Assembly (NCBI GenBank): GCA_963721175.1
Contig: CAVRIG010000004.1
Location: 62,001-126,000 of the forward strand
Origin: Aliishimia sp963721175
GTDB taxonomy: Bacteria; Pseudomonadota; Alphaproteobacteria; Rhodobacterales; Rhodobacteraceae
DNA length: 64,000 nucleotides
Direction: 5' to 3'
Made by a program: the position numbers and the translations under genes. Below the pieces are notes generated by a model that searched no databases, was not told the DNA's origin, and worked only from the letters and a program-made list of their open reading frames with translations. Of the stretch, positions 17,334-27,669 are shown in pieces; the stretch's first letter is position 1, and each line of letters opens with the position of its first letter.

Positions 17334-19118
17334 TCAGAACCCGCCCAACAACTGCACCACCGGGTTCGAAACGCCGCCGTTCGACCCCGCCAGTCCGCCA
17401 AACGTCAGGAACCGGCTGCGCAGCTCTTCTAGTTTCTCGGGCTTCAGGAAATCCCCGACGTCCTTGACCCCGAATTGCGATTCCATGCGGTCCTTGAAGA
17501 CCTTGTGCTGCTGGTCGATGTCGATGTTGGCAAAGCTCGACGGCAGCTGGAAGGCGGTCTCGAACACCTGTCTGAGCGGCCCGGACCCCAGCAACCCGTA
17601 AATGCGGGCGTCGGTGCCGCCGCTGTTCGACACGACCGTGTTCAATTCGCGTTCGAGCGACAGCGCCAGGCGCATGTTCGAATCGGTCTCGCCGACCCGC
17701 ACCTCGAACTGGCGGTCGAGATAGTTGCGCGTGATCGCGTCGGCGAAGCCCTCGGGATAGCCGGGGCCGCTCTGTCCGGTGTTGAAGGCAAAGGCCTGCG
17801 CCATCGCCTTCAGCCCCTGATCGTATTCGAAGGTCAGAGCGGAGACGTCCGCGCTCAGGTCGGCATCGAGAAGCTTGAGGACCCGGGTCGTGTTGCTGAG
17901 CTTCGGCTCGCGGCCGAAGAGCTCCATGCTCGCGCGGTAGATACCGAGGTCGAACGCGACGTCGAGGCCGCTCTTCAACTCGCCGTTGCGAACGTCCCCG
18001 GCCAGCTTGTCGACAAAGACATGCGCGGGGCTTTTGATCTCGGGCCAATCGGCAGTCTGGAACGCCTCCGCCATCGCGCGCCACGGCGCATTCGCGGCCT
18101 CGTTCGCCACCGAAGCCGGGTCGCTCAGATCGGAATTCAGGATGTTGCGCAGCCGATCGTTGCCGGGATTGCTGACGTCGAAGGCCTTGAGCGTGGCCGC
18201 GAGCAACTGGTCGTTCCCGATCAGTTCGTCCGCATTCGTGAGGTCGTTGAGCTCCGGCCAACCGAAGCGGAAGGCCTGCGAAAACAGTGTCAGACGGTCG
18301 TCGTCGACGATGTTGACCAGCGACTTCGGATCCGTCGGATCGGATTCGAGGATCTTGCGCAGGTAATCCGGATTCGTGTTCTTGATCCCGAAGAGCTCGG
18401 TCGCCGCCGACAGCATCTTCTTGTTGTTCACGAGCTTTTCGGCCGTGAGCGTGCCGTCGAATGCGTCCTCGAAGGTCGTCACGAACCGTTCCACGGGCGT
18501 GCTCTCGGCGCTGGACGTGTCGAAGGCGATCGCCTCCGCGAATTTCGACCAGGCCGGCTGGTTCAGACGGTTGACGAAACTTGTGGGGTCGGCGCGATCG
18601 GATTCCAGCACTTGCCGCAGGAAGAACGTGTTGCGTTCGTTCCCCGCCAGACCGAACTGCGACAACGCGCCTTTCAGGACCGACCGGTTCAGCGGCGACA
18701 GCAGATCGTCGGCCGACGCGATCCCGTCCAGCTTCAGTTTCGACGCATCTGCGGGCAGTTGCGCTCCGTTGGGGCTGTTGAACCCGAAGGTGCGCGCCAT
18801 GGCCAGGTACCGCTTGTCGCCCAGGCGGTTGGCGATAGAGCGGGGGTCGGCGAGGTCGGAATCCAGCACCTTTTCGATGAAGGCCTTGTTGTTGATGTCG
18901 GCTTCGAGGCCGAACGCGCCGAGGGCGACCTGCAGCATCTGCCGGTCGTTCACGAGGTCCTTCGCGCTCGTCACCGTCCCGATGCGATCCTTGAACGCCT
19001 GTACGTCGCGATTGACGACAGGGCTCTTGTCGAAGGTGGCCTGCTGCGTCTCCCGTGTCCGGGTGAGGAAGTTGTAGCCGGAGAGCCCGGATCCCAGCAC
19101 GATGGGGGAGAATGTCAT
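17334..19118 (-). CDS. DUF1217 repeat protein (flagellum-associated family)
   Basis: A 594-residue protein made of about five repeats of roughly 110 residues. Each has a pattern like V-x-x-F-x-x-R, then a LVNDRQMLQVALGAFGL-type helix, then KVLDSDLADPRSIANRL-type sequence, then a short aromatic helix. These are DUF1217 units. In Rhodobacterales DUF1217 proteins are usually encoded in flagellar clusters and are presumed to be flagellar or secreted, but no function is proven. No other flagellar gene is present here. The start MTFSPIVLGSGLSG at 19118 lacks a classical signal peptide, as is usual for flagellar export substrates. Confidence 0.8.
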   Translation of the reverse strand: MTFSPIVLGSGLSGYNFLTRTRETQQATFDKSPVVNRDVQAFKDRIGTVTSAKDLVNDRQMLQVALGAFGLEADINNKAFIEKVLDSDLADPRSIANRLGDKRYLAMARTFGFNSPNGAQLPADASKLKLDGIASADDLLSPLNRSVLKGALSQFGLAGNERNTFFLRQVLESDRADPTSFVNRLNQPAWSKFAEAIAFDTSSAESTPVERFVTTFEDAFDGTLTAEKLVNNKKMLSAATELFGIKNTNPDYLRKILESDPTDPKSLVNIVDDDRLTLFSQAFRFGWPELNDLTNADELIGNDQLLAATLKAFDVSNPGNDRLRNILNSDLSDPASVANEAANAPWRAMAEAFQTADWPEIKSPAHVFVDKLAGDVRNGELKSGLDVAFDLGIYRASMELFGREPKLSNTTRVLKLLDADLSADVSALTFEYDQGLKAMAQAFAFNTGQSGPGYPEGFADAITRNYLDRQFEVRVGETDSNMRLALSLERELNTVVSNSGGTDARIYGLLGSGPLRQVFETAFQLPSSFANIDIDQQHKVFKDRMESQFGVKDVGDFLKPEKLEELRSRFLTFGGLAGSNGGVSNPVVQLLGGF

Positions 19119-19236
19119 GTCGAACCCAACTCGAGAACCCGCAACGGAATGCCTAACGCGCAACGCGCCGCATCAGGCGACCGACGGACTGCGCACCCTC
19201 GCAGCTTGCGCCAAATCTCCTAACATCCGGTGAATT

Positions 19237-20637
19237 TCAGGCGGAGCGCACCTTGCGGCGCGTGGGTTTCGGGGCGGCATGGGCCTCGATCTCGTCATAG
19301 AGGAAGCCCACGATGTTCTTGCCGGTGGCGGTTTCGATGCCCTCGAACCCGGGCGAGGAGTTCACCTCCAGCACCTTCGGCCCGGATTCAGAACGCAGCA
19401 GGTCCACGCCCGCGACGCCCAGTCCGAAGGCCTTCGCGGCCTTGATGGCGGTGGCGCGCTCTTCCTTCGTGATCCGCACGGGCTTCGCAGATCCGCCGCG
19501 ATGCAGGTTCGACCGGAAATCACCCTCCGCGCCGGTGCGCTTCATCGAGGCCACCACCTTGCCGCCCACCACGAGGCAGCGGATATCCTCGCCCGCGGCT
19601 TCCTTCACGAAGTGCTGGACGAGGAAATTGGCGCGCAGGCCGCGGAAGGCGTCGATCACCGATTCGGCTGCCTTCTTCGTCTCCGCCAGCACCACGCCCT
19701 TGCCTTGAGTGGATTCCAGCAGCTTCACGATCAGCGGTGCGTTGCCGACCAAATCGATCAGGTTCTTGGTGTCCTTGGGAGAGGCGGCAAAAGCCGTGAC
19801 CGGCATGCCGATCCCTTTCGAGGCAAGGATCTGGTGGGCGTGCAGCTTGTCGCGGCTCGCCCGGATCCCCTCGGAGCCGTTGACGCAGTAGGTGCCGATC
19901 GACTCGAACTGACGGATCACGGCGGTTCCATAGGGCGTGATCGACGCGCCGATCCGGGGAATTACGGCGTCGAAACGCGGCAATCGCGTCCCGTCGTAGT
20001 GCACTTCTGGCGACATCGCGTTCATCGCGATGTAACAGCGCGTCGTGTCGATGACCTCGATCGAATGACCGCGATCCTCGCCTTCCTGAACCAGGCGACG
20101 GGTCGAATAGTTGTCCTCCCGGCTCAGAACCGCGATTCTGAGGGCGCGCTGCGGCGTGACCTTGCGCAAGCCGGCCGAGCGGTAGACATCATAGCTCAGA
20201 TCCGGCTGAAGCCGCCGGTCCGAGGCGGTGATCGTGATGTTCTCCCCCAGCGCCTGTCGTCCCAGCAACATCCGGCTGGCCATGCTTGCGCGATTGGTGA
20301 GCGTGATTTCAACCGGCCAGCTATGTCCGGCGACGGCGATGCTGGATTTTATCACGTAGCGCAGCTCCGATTCGCCGTTCGAGGACGTCACCTCGCGCCG
20401 GTCCAGGATGTTGGCCGAGCACGTGATCGCCACGTTGTAGTCATTGGCCACCGGATGCACGACGAAGCGGACCTTCGGACGCGTGTTGGATCCGAACACC
20501 TCGATATCGGATGCATGCAGTGCCGAGGTACGTGCGCCGGTGTCGACCTTTGCCTTGATCGCGGGCAGGCCGAGGTCGGGCAGCGCCACCCATTCCTCCC
20601 AGCCGAATTCGAGCTTGTCCTGTATCGTGTCCGGCAT
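19237..20637 (-). CDS. RimK-type ATP-grasp ligase fused to a retropepsin-like RimB/DUF785 domain
   Basis: A 466-residue two-domain protein. Residues about 8-145 form an ATP-dependent zinc protease-like (DUF785/RimB) domain with the aspartyl-protease motif KVDTGARTSALHA. Residues about 165-455 are a RimK-type ATP-grasp domain with KLLESTQGKGVVLAE, VQHFVKEAAGEDIRCLVVGG and the metal-binding VLEVNSSPGFEGIE. RimK adds glutamates to ribosomal protein S6; related enzymes ligate other amino acids. The domain pairing suggests a combined ligase/trimming enzyme. The start MPDTIQDKLEFGWEEW at 20637 is preceded by GGGAGA. No substrate gene is adjacent. Related single-chain fusions exist in other proteobacteria, to my knowledge. 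Confidence 0.88.
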   Translation of the reverse strand: MPDTIQDKLEFGWEEWVALPDLGLPAIKAKVDTGARTSALHASDIEVFGSNTRPKVRFVVHPVANDYNVAITCSANILDRREVTSSNGESELRYVIKSSIAVAGHSWPVEITLTNRASMASRMLLGRQALGENITITASDRRLQPDLSYDVYRSAGLRKVTPQRALRIAVLSREDNYSTRRLVQEGEDRGHSIEVIDTTRCYIAMNAMSPEVHYDGTRLPRFDAVIPRIGASITPYGTAVIRQFESIGTYCVNGSEGIRASRDKLHAHQILASKGIGMPVTAFAASPKDTKNLIDLVGNAPLIVKLLESTQGKGVVLAETKKAAESVIDAFRGLRANFLVQHFVKEAAGEDIRCLVVGGKVVASMKRTGAEGDFRSNLHRGGSAKPVRITKEERATAIKAAKAFGLGVAGVDLLRSESGPKVLEVNSSPGFEGIETATGKNIVGFLYDEIEAHAAPKPTRRKVRSA

Positions 20638-20733
20638 GGTGATCTCCCGTGACTTGAGTTGGACGAACAGTAGCAAGGCGGAATTGGCGCCTCAACCGAC
20701 CCTCTGTGGTTCCGTTGGGTCGATCGAATGCGC

Positions 20734-21015
20734 TCAGTCGTTGACGTCCTTGGTGAAGATCTTCGACCCGCTCGACTGGCGCTTGAAAGCAAGCCGAAGC
20801 GCCAGCCAGGCTGCCAGTGAAAGCCCGGCGAAGATCGCGATCATCGCGCTGACGGAGAGCCCGGTCACCAGCGCAGGAAAGACGAGGAGCGCCAGGCCCA
20901 TCAGGATGGCGCCGATGGAGAAGCCGAGAAAGAAGAACGACGGCACCAGGACCTCGACGATCCCGAACAGCATCGCCAGCGCGATCCAGACCCACCATGT
21001 CGCCAGCCAGATCAT
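20734..21015 (-). CDS. NfeD-family membrane protein (short form)
   Basis: A 93-residue protein with about three hydrophobic segments (residues 5-22, 25-45 and 50-72). It has the NfeD signature VEVLVPSFFFLGFSIGAILMG and then a short basic tail (FKRQSSGSKIF). NfeD proteins pair with SPFH proteins in membrane microdomains; this short form lacks most of the C-terminal OB fold. Its ATG overlaps the TGA of the SPFH gene (ATGA), a coupling conserved across bacteria. The exact physiological role is unknown. Confidence 0.85.
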   Translation of the reverse strand: MIWLATWWVWIALAMLFGIVEVLVPSFFFLGFSIGAILMGLALLVFPALVTGLSVSAMIAIFAGLSLAAWLALRLAFKRQSSGSKIFTKDVND

Positions 21016-21911
21016 GAGGGAGCGCGACCCTTGAGCAGCTTGAAGGCATCGACGAAGGCGTCGACCGCGTTCGAAGGCAGGACGACTGTCTGGTTGCCGG
21101 CGCCACCGCCCAACACGCTCAGCGCCTCGACCTGCTTCAGCGCGATCTGGTACTGCGCGGCCTCCAGCCCGTTCTCGTTGATCGCGTGGGCCACGACCTG
21201 CGTCGCATAGGCTTCGGCATCGGCGAGGATGCGCCGCGCCTTGGCGGTCTGTTCGGAGGCATAGAGCTCCGCGTCCGCGGCAAGTTCCACGGCGCGCTTC
21301 TTGCCCTCCGCTTCCATCACATGCGCGCGTCGTGCGCGTTCGGCGTTGAGCTGCTGCAGCATCGCGTCGCGCGTGGCCTGGTCGAGATTGACGTCGAGGA
21401 TCTCGGCGCGCGTCACCTCGATCCCCCAGTTCTCGACCGCGTCCTCCACGCTCTCCTTGATCGTGCCGATCAGCTGTCCGCGGTTCGACTGTACCTCGTC
21501 GAGGTCCATCTTGCCGATCTCCGCCCGCACGATGCCGGCAACGGTCGTGGCGATCGCCCCGTCGATGTCGCGGATCCTGTAGACGGTCTTTTCCGGTGCC
21601 AGAATGCGGTAGAAGACGGATGTATCCACCTGCACCAGCACGTTGTCGCGGGTGATCGCGTCCTGCGAGGCGGTGGGCAACTGCCGCTCCAGGATGGAGA
21701 CCTGGTGCGCCACGCGGTCCAGAAACGGCACGATCAGGTTGATGCCGGGCCCCAGGACGGAGCGCAGCCGACCAAAGCGTTCCACCACGTATTTCTCGGA
21801 CTGCGGGACGATCTTGACCGCCCTGAAGACCAGGAGCACGAGCAGGATCGCCCCGATCAGATAGACGACATTACCTTGCAGCAGGTTGAGCAGCGTTTCT
21901 TCGGCCGACAT
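21012..21911 (-). CDS. SPFH/Band 7 (paraslipin/QmcA-like) membrane scaffold protein
   Basis: A 299-residue protein with one N-terminal membrane anchor (residues about 15-35) and a Band 7 domain (IVPQSEKYVVERFGRL through EVTRAEILDVNL). Behind it lies a charged coiled-coil rich in Ala, Glu and Arg (LNAERARRAHVMEAEGKKRA and following). This organisation matches QmcA-type SPFH proteins, which oligomerise in the inner membrane and affect proteolysis or membrane domains. The start MSAEETLLNLLQGN at 21911 is preferred over the upstream in-frame codon, which would add about 27 unrelated residues. Operon of two with nfeD. Confidence 0.9.
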   Translation of the reverse strand: MSAEETLLNLLQGNVVYLIGAILLVLLVFRAVKIVPQSEKYVVERFGRLRSVLGPGINLIVPFLDRVAHQVSILERQLPTASQDAITRDNVLVQVDTSVFYRILAPEKTVYRIRDIDGAIATTVAGIVRAEIGKMDLDEVQSNRGQLIGTIKESVEDAVENWGIEVTRAEILDVNLDQATRDAMLQQLNAERARRAHVMEAEGKKRAVELAADAELYASEQTAKARRILADAEAYATQVVAHAINENGLEAAQYQIALKQVEALSVLGGGAGNQTVVLPSNAVDAFVDAFKLLKGRAPS

Positions 21912-22010
21912 TGTGATGAGCCCTCCGAGCGGTTTCGCGTTCCTCATTCCGAAACGCCAGGCTGTCAAGTCGCCACTTCGGGCGAGCGGCACGCCCTTGA
22001 TGTTCGGTCG

Positions 22011-23771
22011 CTAGTCGGGGTCCGGCATCGGGCCCCACGTGTCGTGCCAGGTGCAGTCGGTCAGGCCAAGCTCCGCCAGCCGTTCGGACGTAGGCAGGGG
22101 GACGTTCAGATCCTCGGGCGGGTCGCCAAACCAGTAACGCTGTCCGTTGGATTCGAACCACCAGCGCCAGACGGCAAAGAAATCTTCGTCTGACAGCGGA
22201 TTCTCGACCCATTGACACGGGCGCGGCCGGTCCCCGCCCATGCGCGCCGCAAAGCCCGGCGGCAGCGCCACGCTGCCATCCAAAAAGGCGTTGCGGAAAT
22301 CCGTGTCTTCGTCCCAAATCGCCCCGGTCATGTCGACAAACCTTAGCGCGCCGCCATCGTTCAAGCTTGCGCTGAGGTTGGTGTAAGTGAGTGAGGAGGG
22401 ACGATCGGTCGAGCCAAAGAGCCGTGATTGACCGAGGTCCGCCCCCTCCATCTGCGCCTGTTTGAGGACCGCCCCCGCCATCTGCGCCCTGCGGAGGTCC
22501 GCCCCATCCATCCGCGCCTGGAAGAGGTCGGTCCCCTCCATCTGCGCCCCAAACAGGTCCGCCGCCTCCATCTTCGCCTGGATCAGGAGCGCCCCCTTCA
22601 TGTGCGCCTGGATAAGGACTGCCCCCTCCATCTGCGCCCCTCGAAGGTCCGCCCCCTCCATCTGCGCCGCGCTGAGGTCCGCCCCCTCCATCTGCGCTCC
22701 ACTGAGGTTCGCCCGCTCCATCTGCGCCTCGATGAGGTTCGCCCCCTGCATCTGCGCCCCGCGAAGGTAGGCTGCGGACATGAATGCGTTGCGCAGATTG
22801 GCACCGCGCAAGTCGGCCGGGCGGTGGGAACTGTTCTCTCGCAACCAATCCGGTCGGCGCAGGTCGCGCAGGGCGATGGCGCGGCGGGTAGTCCAGTCCC
22901 GGTCTAAGGCGGTCTCCTCGTTTTCCGACAGATCAGCGCATGTCTTGTCTTTGCGGGCACACCAGGCGTCGCGATACTCCTCACGCGCCGTGACATGGGG
23001 CAGCCAGCCTGCCGGGCGTTCGACGATATTCTCGTTGAGCAACTCGATCGGGGCGAGCATACCCGGGGTGTCGCCCATCGTGCGCTGCTCGGTCAGGATG
23101 AAGATCACCGGAATGGCGACGAGAACGGCGCCCATGGCCGGGGTGGAGCCGAAGATGTTGACCTGCGCCCCGTCGGTCCGCTCTCGCATGCGGATCACCA
23201 TCATGGCAAAGCTTGCCGCCCCGGCGAAGAGCGACACTGACAGGGCCACGGCGCCAAGCCCGGTCATCCAAACATCGCGCGCAGGCATCGACGCCCACCA
23301 GAGCCATCCCAGCACGCCGAGCCCGAAGGCCCAAGCCAGCAGGAAATTCAGCAGCATGGCGCTGCCTTCGAGAATGCGGTGCGTCGCGGATCCGTCGCCG
23401 CGCAGACGCGTCCGCAGGTAGAGCGCGGCATCGGTCACCAGCCACGGCGCGATGACATCCCCCAGCGGACGGCCCCCGTGCTGCGGCTCGGCCACGCTGA
23501 TCGCGTCCCAGAGCCGGATCAGGTAGAGGTGGAAATAGCCGAAGATCGCGGCGATGAGCAGCGGGGCCGCGTAGAAGAAGTAGCGGGTCGGCACGGAGAC
23601 GCTGACCAGCGGCAGGTCGGTCGCGCGGTCGACACCGTAGAAGTCGATATGCTCCACATCGAGCAGCGTGATGCCGACGAAGACGAGCGCACCCAGAAGC
23701 ACGAACCAGGTGTTGCGGGCATTGCTGGTGAGCGCGTTGATGCGGTCGATGTCGGACGGCAAATCGGCCAT
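22011..23771 (-). CDS. Membrane-anchored pentapeptide-repeat protein
   Basis: A 586-residue protein in three parts. Residues 1-245 contain four to five hydrophobic segments. Residues about 245-320 are a soluble linker with three Cys residues (DAWCARKDKTCADL). Residues about 320-440 form a run of pentapeptide repeats, A(D/N)L-x-x-AQME-G, expected to fold as a quadrilateral beta-helix. A C-terminal cap domain of about 130 residues contains WRWWFESNGQRYWFGDPP. Pentapeptide proteins have varied roles, including gyrase mimicry, but membrane forms are mostly uncharacterised. The repeat positions favour Gln-Met over the usual Asp/Asn. It is monocistronic, divergent from tgt. Confidence 0.85.
   Translation of the reverse strand: MADLPSDIDRINALTSNARNTWFVLLGALVFVGITLLDVEHIDFYGVDRATDLPLVSVSVPTRYFFYAAPLLIAAIFGYFHLYLIRLWDAISVAEPQHGGRPLGDVIAPWLVTDAALYLRTRLRGDGSATHRILEGSAMLLNFLLAWAFGLGVLGWLWWASMPARDVWMTGLGAVALSVSLFAGAASFAMMVIRMRERTDGAQVNIFGSTPAMGAVLVAIPVIFILTEQRTMGDTPGMLAPIELLNENIVERPAGWLPHVTAREEYRDAWCARKDKTCADLSENEETALDRDWTTRRAIALRDLRRPDWLRENSSHRPADLRGANLRNAFMSAAYLRGAQMQGANLIEAQMERANLSGAQMEGADLSAAQMEGADLRGAQMEGAVLIQAHMKGALLIQAKMEAADLFGAQMEGTDLFQARMDGADLRRAQMAGAVLKQAQMEGADLGQSRLFGSTDRPSSLTYTNLSASLNDGGALRFVDMTGAIWDEDTDFRNAFLDGSVALPPGFAARMGGDRPRPCQWVENPLSDEDFFAVWRWWFESNGQRYWFGDPPEDLNVPLPTSERLAELGLTDCTWHDTWGPMPDPD
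22441..22770 (-). repeat. Eleven tandem 30-bp coding repeats
   Basis: Eleven consecutive 30-base units, without any indel, run from 22441 to 22770; each on the plus strand resembles GCCCCCTCCATCTGCGCC followed by 12 variable bases. Units encode two pentapeptides each, with the AQMEG half nearly constant and the other half variable. A degenerate twelfth unit follows at 22771. The nucleotide-level conservation is greater than the protein fold needs, which suggests recent unit duplication or gene conversion. Confidence 0.9.
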
Positions 23772-23869
23772 GGAAATGCGGCTTTTCTCAATTTCCGCGA
23801 GTATGCGGGGGCGGTTGCCGAGCGGTCAAGGCTCTTGGCATTCGCTGCGCGGCGGTGCATCTGGGCGCA

Positions 23870-24997
<1,128 letters not shown>

Positions 24998-25191
24998 CTG
25001 CTGACACCGGCACTTCTTTGATCTGTCAGAGGGCCGCGCCGCTCTTGGGTGGCGCTCCCATTTCGGCGCCGGATCCTGTGCCGCACGATTTCGGCGCCGC
25101 CAGTCACCGAGATACATAAGGATGGGCGCCGCGCTGGCCGCCGGCTCTTGACACGTGAGCGGAAGCGGCTGACGACACGGGAGCGACGCAG

Positions 25192-26304
25192 ATGGGAACG
25201 CAGTTGAAAATTGCTCTGATCAAGGGCGACGGCATCGGTGTCGATGTGTCCGAAGCCGCCTTCGAAGTGGTTGGCGGCGCCTTGGAGAAAGCAAACGCGC
25301 CGGCGCTGGACTACGACGAGATCCGCGCTGGTGCCGCTTACTTTGCCGAAACCGGCAACGACATCGAGCCGGACGGCGAGGAGCGGGCGGGCGCGGCCGA
25401 CGCGATCTTTCTCGGTGCCATCGGCTTGCCATCGGTCCGGCATGCCGACGGGACGGAGATCAGCCCGCACCTGCGGCTGCGCGACCGCTTCGGCCTTTAC
25501 GCCGGGGTGCGGCCGGTCAAGGCGTATCCCAATGCGCCGCAGCGCCTTGCCGATCCTCGGGCCGCCGGTATCGACCTCGTGATCCTGCGGGAATCCACCG
25601 AAGGGCTGTTCTATTCTGCCTCCGCCCACGGCCGCAGCGACATTCGCGGTGACGACGAAGTGCGCGACACCCTGCGGATCACGCGCGCCACGACCGAAAA
25701 ACTGCACCGCTTCGCCTTCCGCCTTGCGGAAAAGCGCAAGAACCGTGGCAAGGCCGGTCACGTCACCTGCGTCGACAAGGCCAATGTCTTCGCCTCGATG
25801 GCCTTCTTTCGAAAGATCTTCGACGAGATCGCGGCGGAGTTTCCCGATATCGACGCCCATCACCAATATGTCGATGCTCAGGCGCTGAACCTCGTCCGCG
25901 CTCCGTGGGAGGCCGACGTGCTGGTGATGGAGAACATGTTCGGCGATATCCTGTCGGACCTCGCCGGCGGGCTGGTCGGTGGCATGGGCATGGCCGCATG
26001 CGCCGAGATCGGGGACCTGAACGGCCTCTTTCAGCCCGCCCACGGTTCCGCGCCCGACATCATGGGCCAGGACAAGGCCAACCCGCTGGCTGCCGTGCTC
26101 TCGGGGGCGTTGATGCTGGAGTACCTGTCGGAACGATCGGGCGACGCGGCCTATGCCCGTGCTGCCGCCGTGATCGAAGGCGCCGTCGACGCCGGGTTCG
26201 CCGCCAATCGGTTGCGGCCGATGGAGTTCGGCGGCGACATGGGCACGCGCGCGATGACCGACGCGTTGCTTGACCTGGTCGCGGCCGAGGTGCCGGCCAC
26301 CTGA
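25192..26304 (+). CDS. Isocitrate/isopropylmalate dehydrogenase-family enzyme
   Basis: NAD-dependent beta-decarboxylating dehydrogenase (370 residues). Visible are the N-terminal IKGDGIGVDV nucleotide-binding turn, VILRESTEGLFYS with the substrate-phase Arg/Glu, VTCVDKANVF with the catalytic Lys, and the metal-binding NMFGDILSDLAGGLVGGMGM, followed by QPAHGSAPDI. Residues differ from canonical LeuB and no leu genes adjoin. It is therefore more likely a paralogue acting on tartrate, malate-type or homologous substrates. Start at 25192 follows GGAG. It stands alone between tgt and the divergently read Gfo/Idh/MocA gene. The 194-base gap upstream has a TTGACA at 25148-25153 but no clear -10 box. 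Confidence 0.82.
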   Translation: MGTQLKIALIKGDGIGVDVSEAAFEVVGGALEKANAPALDYDEIRAGAAYFAETGNDIEPDGEERAGAADAIFLGAIGLPSVRHADGTEISPHLRLRDRFGLYAGVRPVKAYPNAPQRLADPRAAGIDLVILRESTEGLFYSASAHGRSDIRGDDEVRDTLRITRATTEKLHRFAFRLAEKRKNRGKAGHVTCVDKANVFASMAFFRKIFDEIAAEFPDIDAHHQYVDAQALNLVRAPWEADVLVMENMFGDILSDLAGGLVGGMGMAACAEIGDLNGLFQPAHGSAPDIMGQDKANPLAAVLSGALMLEYLSERSGDAAYARAAAVIEGAVDAGFAANRLRPMEFGGDMGTRAMTDALLDLVAAEVPAT

Positions 26305-26365
26305 CGGCACCGCCGCGGTCGCCGGCAGATGCGGGCAAGCCTCGACCGGCGAACAGGCACCGGCG

Positions 26366-27388
26366 TCAGACCGGTATCTTCGTACCTGCTTCGGCGGACC
26401 GGTAGATCGCGTCGCGAACCTTGATCACGGTCAGGTAATCGCGCGCCGTGTTGGCCAATTCGGTCCCGTGCAGAAGCGCAGACACCACATGCGCCTGCAA
26501 TCCATGCACGCAATCGCCGCCGAAACCGGGCCACGTGTCCGGCGGCAGCACCACGCGTTCGGTCACCGTGCCGAAGTCCCGCAACGTGACCCTGCCATCG
26601 CCGAAAAGGGTCAGCGTGCCTTTTGTCCCCTCGATCAGCGCTTCTCCCATGGTGCGGCGCCGATTGTCGGCGGCATGATCCAGCAGGCGGTTGCCGTCGA
26701 AGAGCGTGCGCACCCCGCCGGGATGGTCGAAGAGCACGAAACCCGCATCCTCGCCGGCGATGACGGGGTTGAGACGACGCAGATCTGCATAGACGGCCAG
26801 TGGATCGCCGAAGAGATAGCGGAACACGTCGATCCAGTGGACGCCGGTTTCGTGGATCAGGAAGTGCGGCATGGTCTGGAAATAGGGCTGCCGGTCCAGA
26901 TAGGCGCGCGGACCCTGGCCATCCCCGGGGCGCAGCCGGAAGGTGGCCTGAAGGACATCGCCGATGTCGCCGGCCTCGAGCGCGGTCTTGATGGCCCGAT
27001 ACCACGGCATGAAGCGGAAATTCTCGTGCACGACCAGCGTCATGCCCGCGTCCTCGGCCTCGGCGGTGACCTGCGTGGCCTCCGCCAGGTCGCGGCAGAA
27101 CGGTTTCTGGCAGATCACGGTGCGTACTCCAGCCTCGATCGCGGAGCGGATCGCGTCGGCGTGGCCATCGGGCGGCAGGATGATGTCGAGGAGGTCCGGA
27201 CGTGTTGCGTCGATCATCCGGTTGAGATCGTCGAAGGCCGGTTGCCCCGTCGCCTCCGCCGCGGTCAGGCTGCGGTCCGCAGCACCCACCACCGTGACTT
27301 CGGGAATGCGCGCCCAGGCGTCGAAGTGGAACTGGCTGAAATACCCGGCGCCAAGGCATGCGACCTGCAATGGGAATTCAACGGTCAT
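26366..27388 (-). CDS. Gfo/Idh/MocA-family NAD(P)-dependent oxidoreductase
   Basis: A 340-residue enzyme with an N-terminal Rossmann fold (ACLGAGYFSQFHFDAW) and the family EKP-like motif as VICQKPFCRDLAEA around residue 95. The C-terminal alpha/beta domain includes HFLIHETGVHWIDVFRYLFG with a His that is catalytic in relatives. Members oxidise sugars, inositols or related polyols. The start MTVEFPLQVAC at 27388 is chosen because the sequence before it does not resemble the family. A distinct substrate cannot be given. The 281 bases beyond its start contain the three 13-base repeats listed below. Confidence 0.85.
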   Translation of the reverse strand: MTVEFPLQVACLGAGYFSQFHFDAWARIPEVTVVGAADRSLTAAEATGQPAFDDLNRMIDATRPDLLDIILPPDGHADAIRSAIEAGVRTVICQKPFCRDLAEATQVTAEAEDAGMTLVVHENFRFMPWYRAIKTALEAGDIGDVLQATFRLRPGDGQGPRAYLDRQPYFQTMPHFLIHETGVHWIDVFRYLFGDPLAVYADLRRLNPVIAGEDAGFVLFDHPGGVRTLFDGNRLLDHAADNRRRTMGEALIEGTKGTLTLFGDGRVTLRDFGTVTERVVLPPDTWPGFGGDCVHGLQAHVVSALLHGTELANTARDYLTVIKVRDAIYRSAEAGTKIPV

Positions 27389-27563
27389 GCCGGCACTGCC
27401 TGGAAGATGCCGCACCTGTTGCGGTCAGCGGCGCATAGGGTCATTTCGACGTTCTCCCATCCTATCCCCGAACCTGTGTGTCGGATCGTGGATTGTCACG
27501 TTGAAGCCGGATTGGGTAACGTCGGCGCACTGAAATGCAAGATCGCCGACGGCGACACCGCGC

Positions 27564-27602
27564 GCAGTATCACGGCGTAGTATCACTGCGCAGTATCACG
27601 CC
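27564..27602. repeat. Three tandem 13-bp repeats upstream of the lactonase-like gene
   Basis: Units GCAGTATCACGGC (27564-27576), GTAGTATCACTGC (27577-27589) and GCAGTATCACGCC (27590-27602) follow one another without spacer. All share AGTATCAC. The phase is slightly more than one helical turn per unit. They lie about 68 bases before the small gene at 27670, in sequence without other coding evidence. Possible operator array or simple duplication. Confidence 0.7.
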
Positions 27603-27669
27603 ATTGTCTCAGCGGCTGCCCGTGACGTACATTTTAATCCCAGGTCACCCGTCGAGAAAGGATCAAGCG

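Noticed and set aside
22441..22770. Possible CRISPR array because of regular 30-bp units
   Set aside because: Units abut without spacers and encode pentapeptide repeats in a long open frame.
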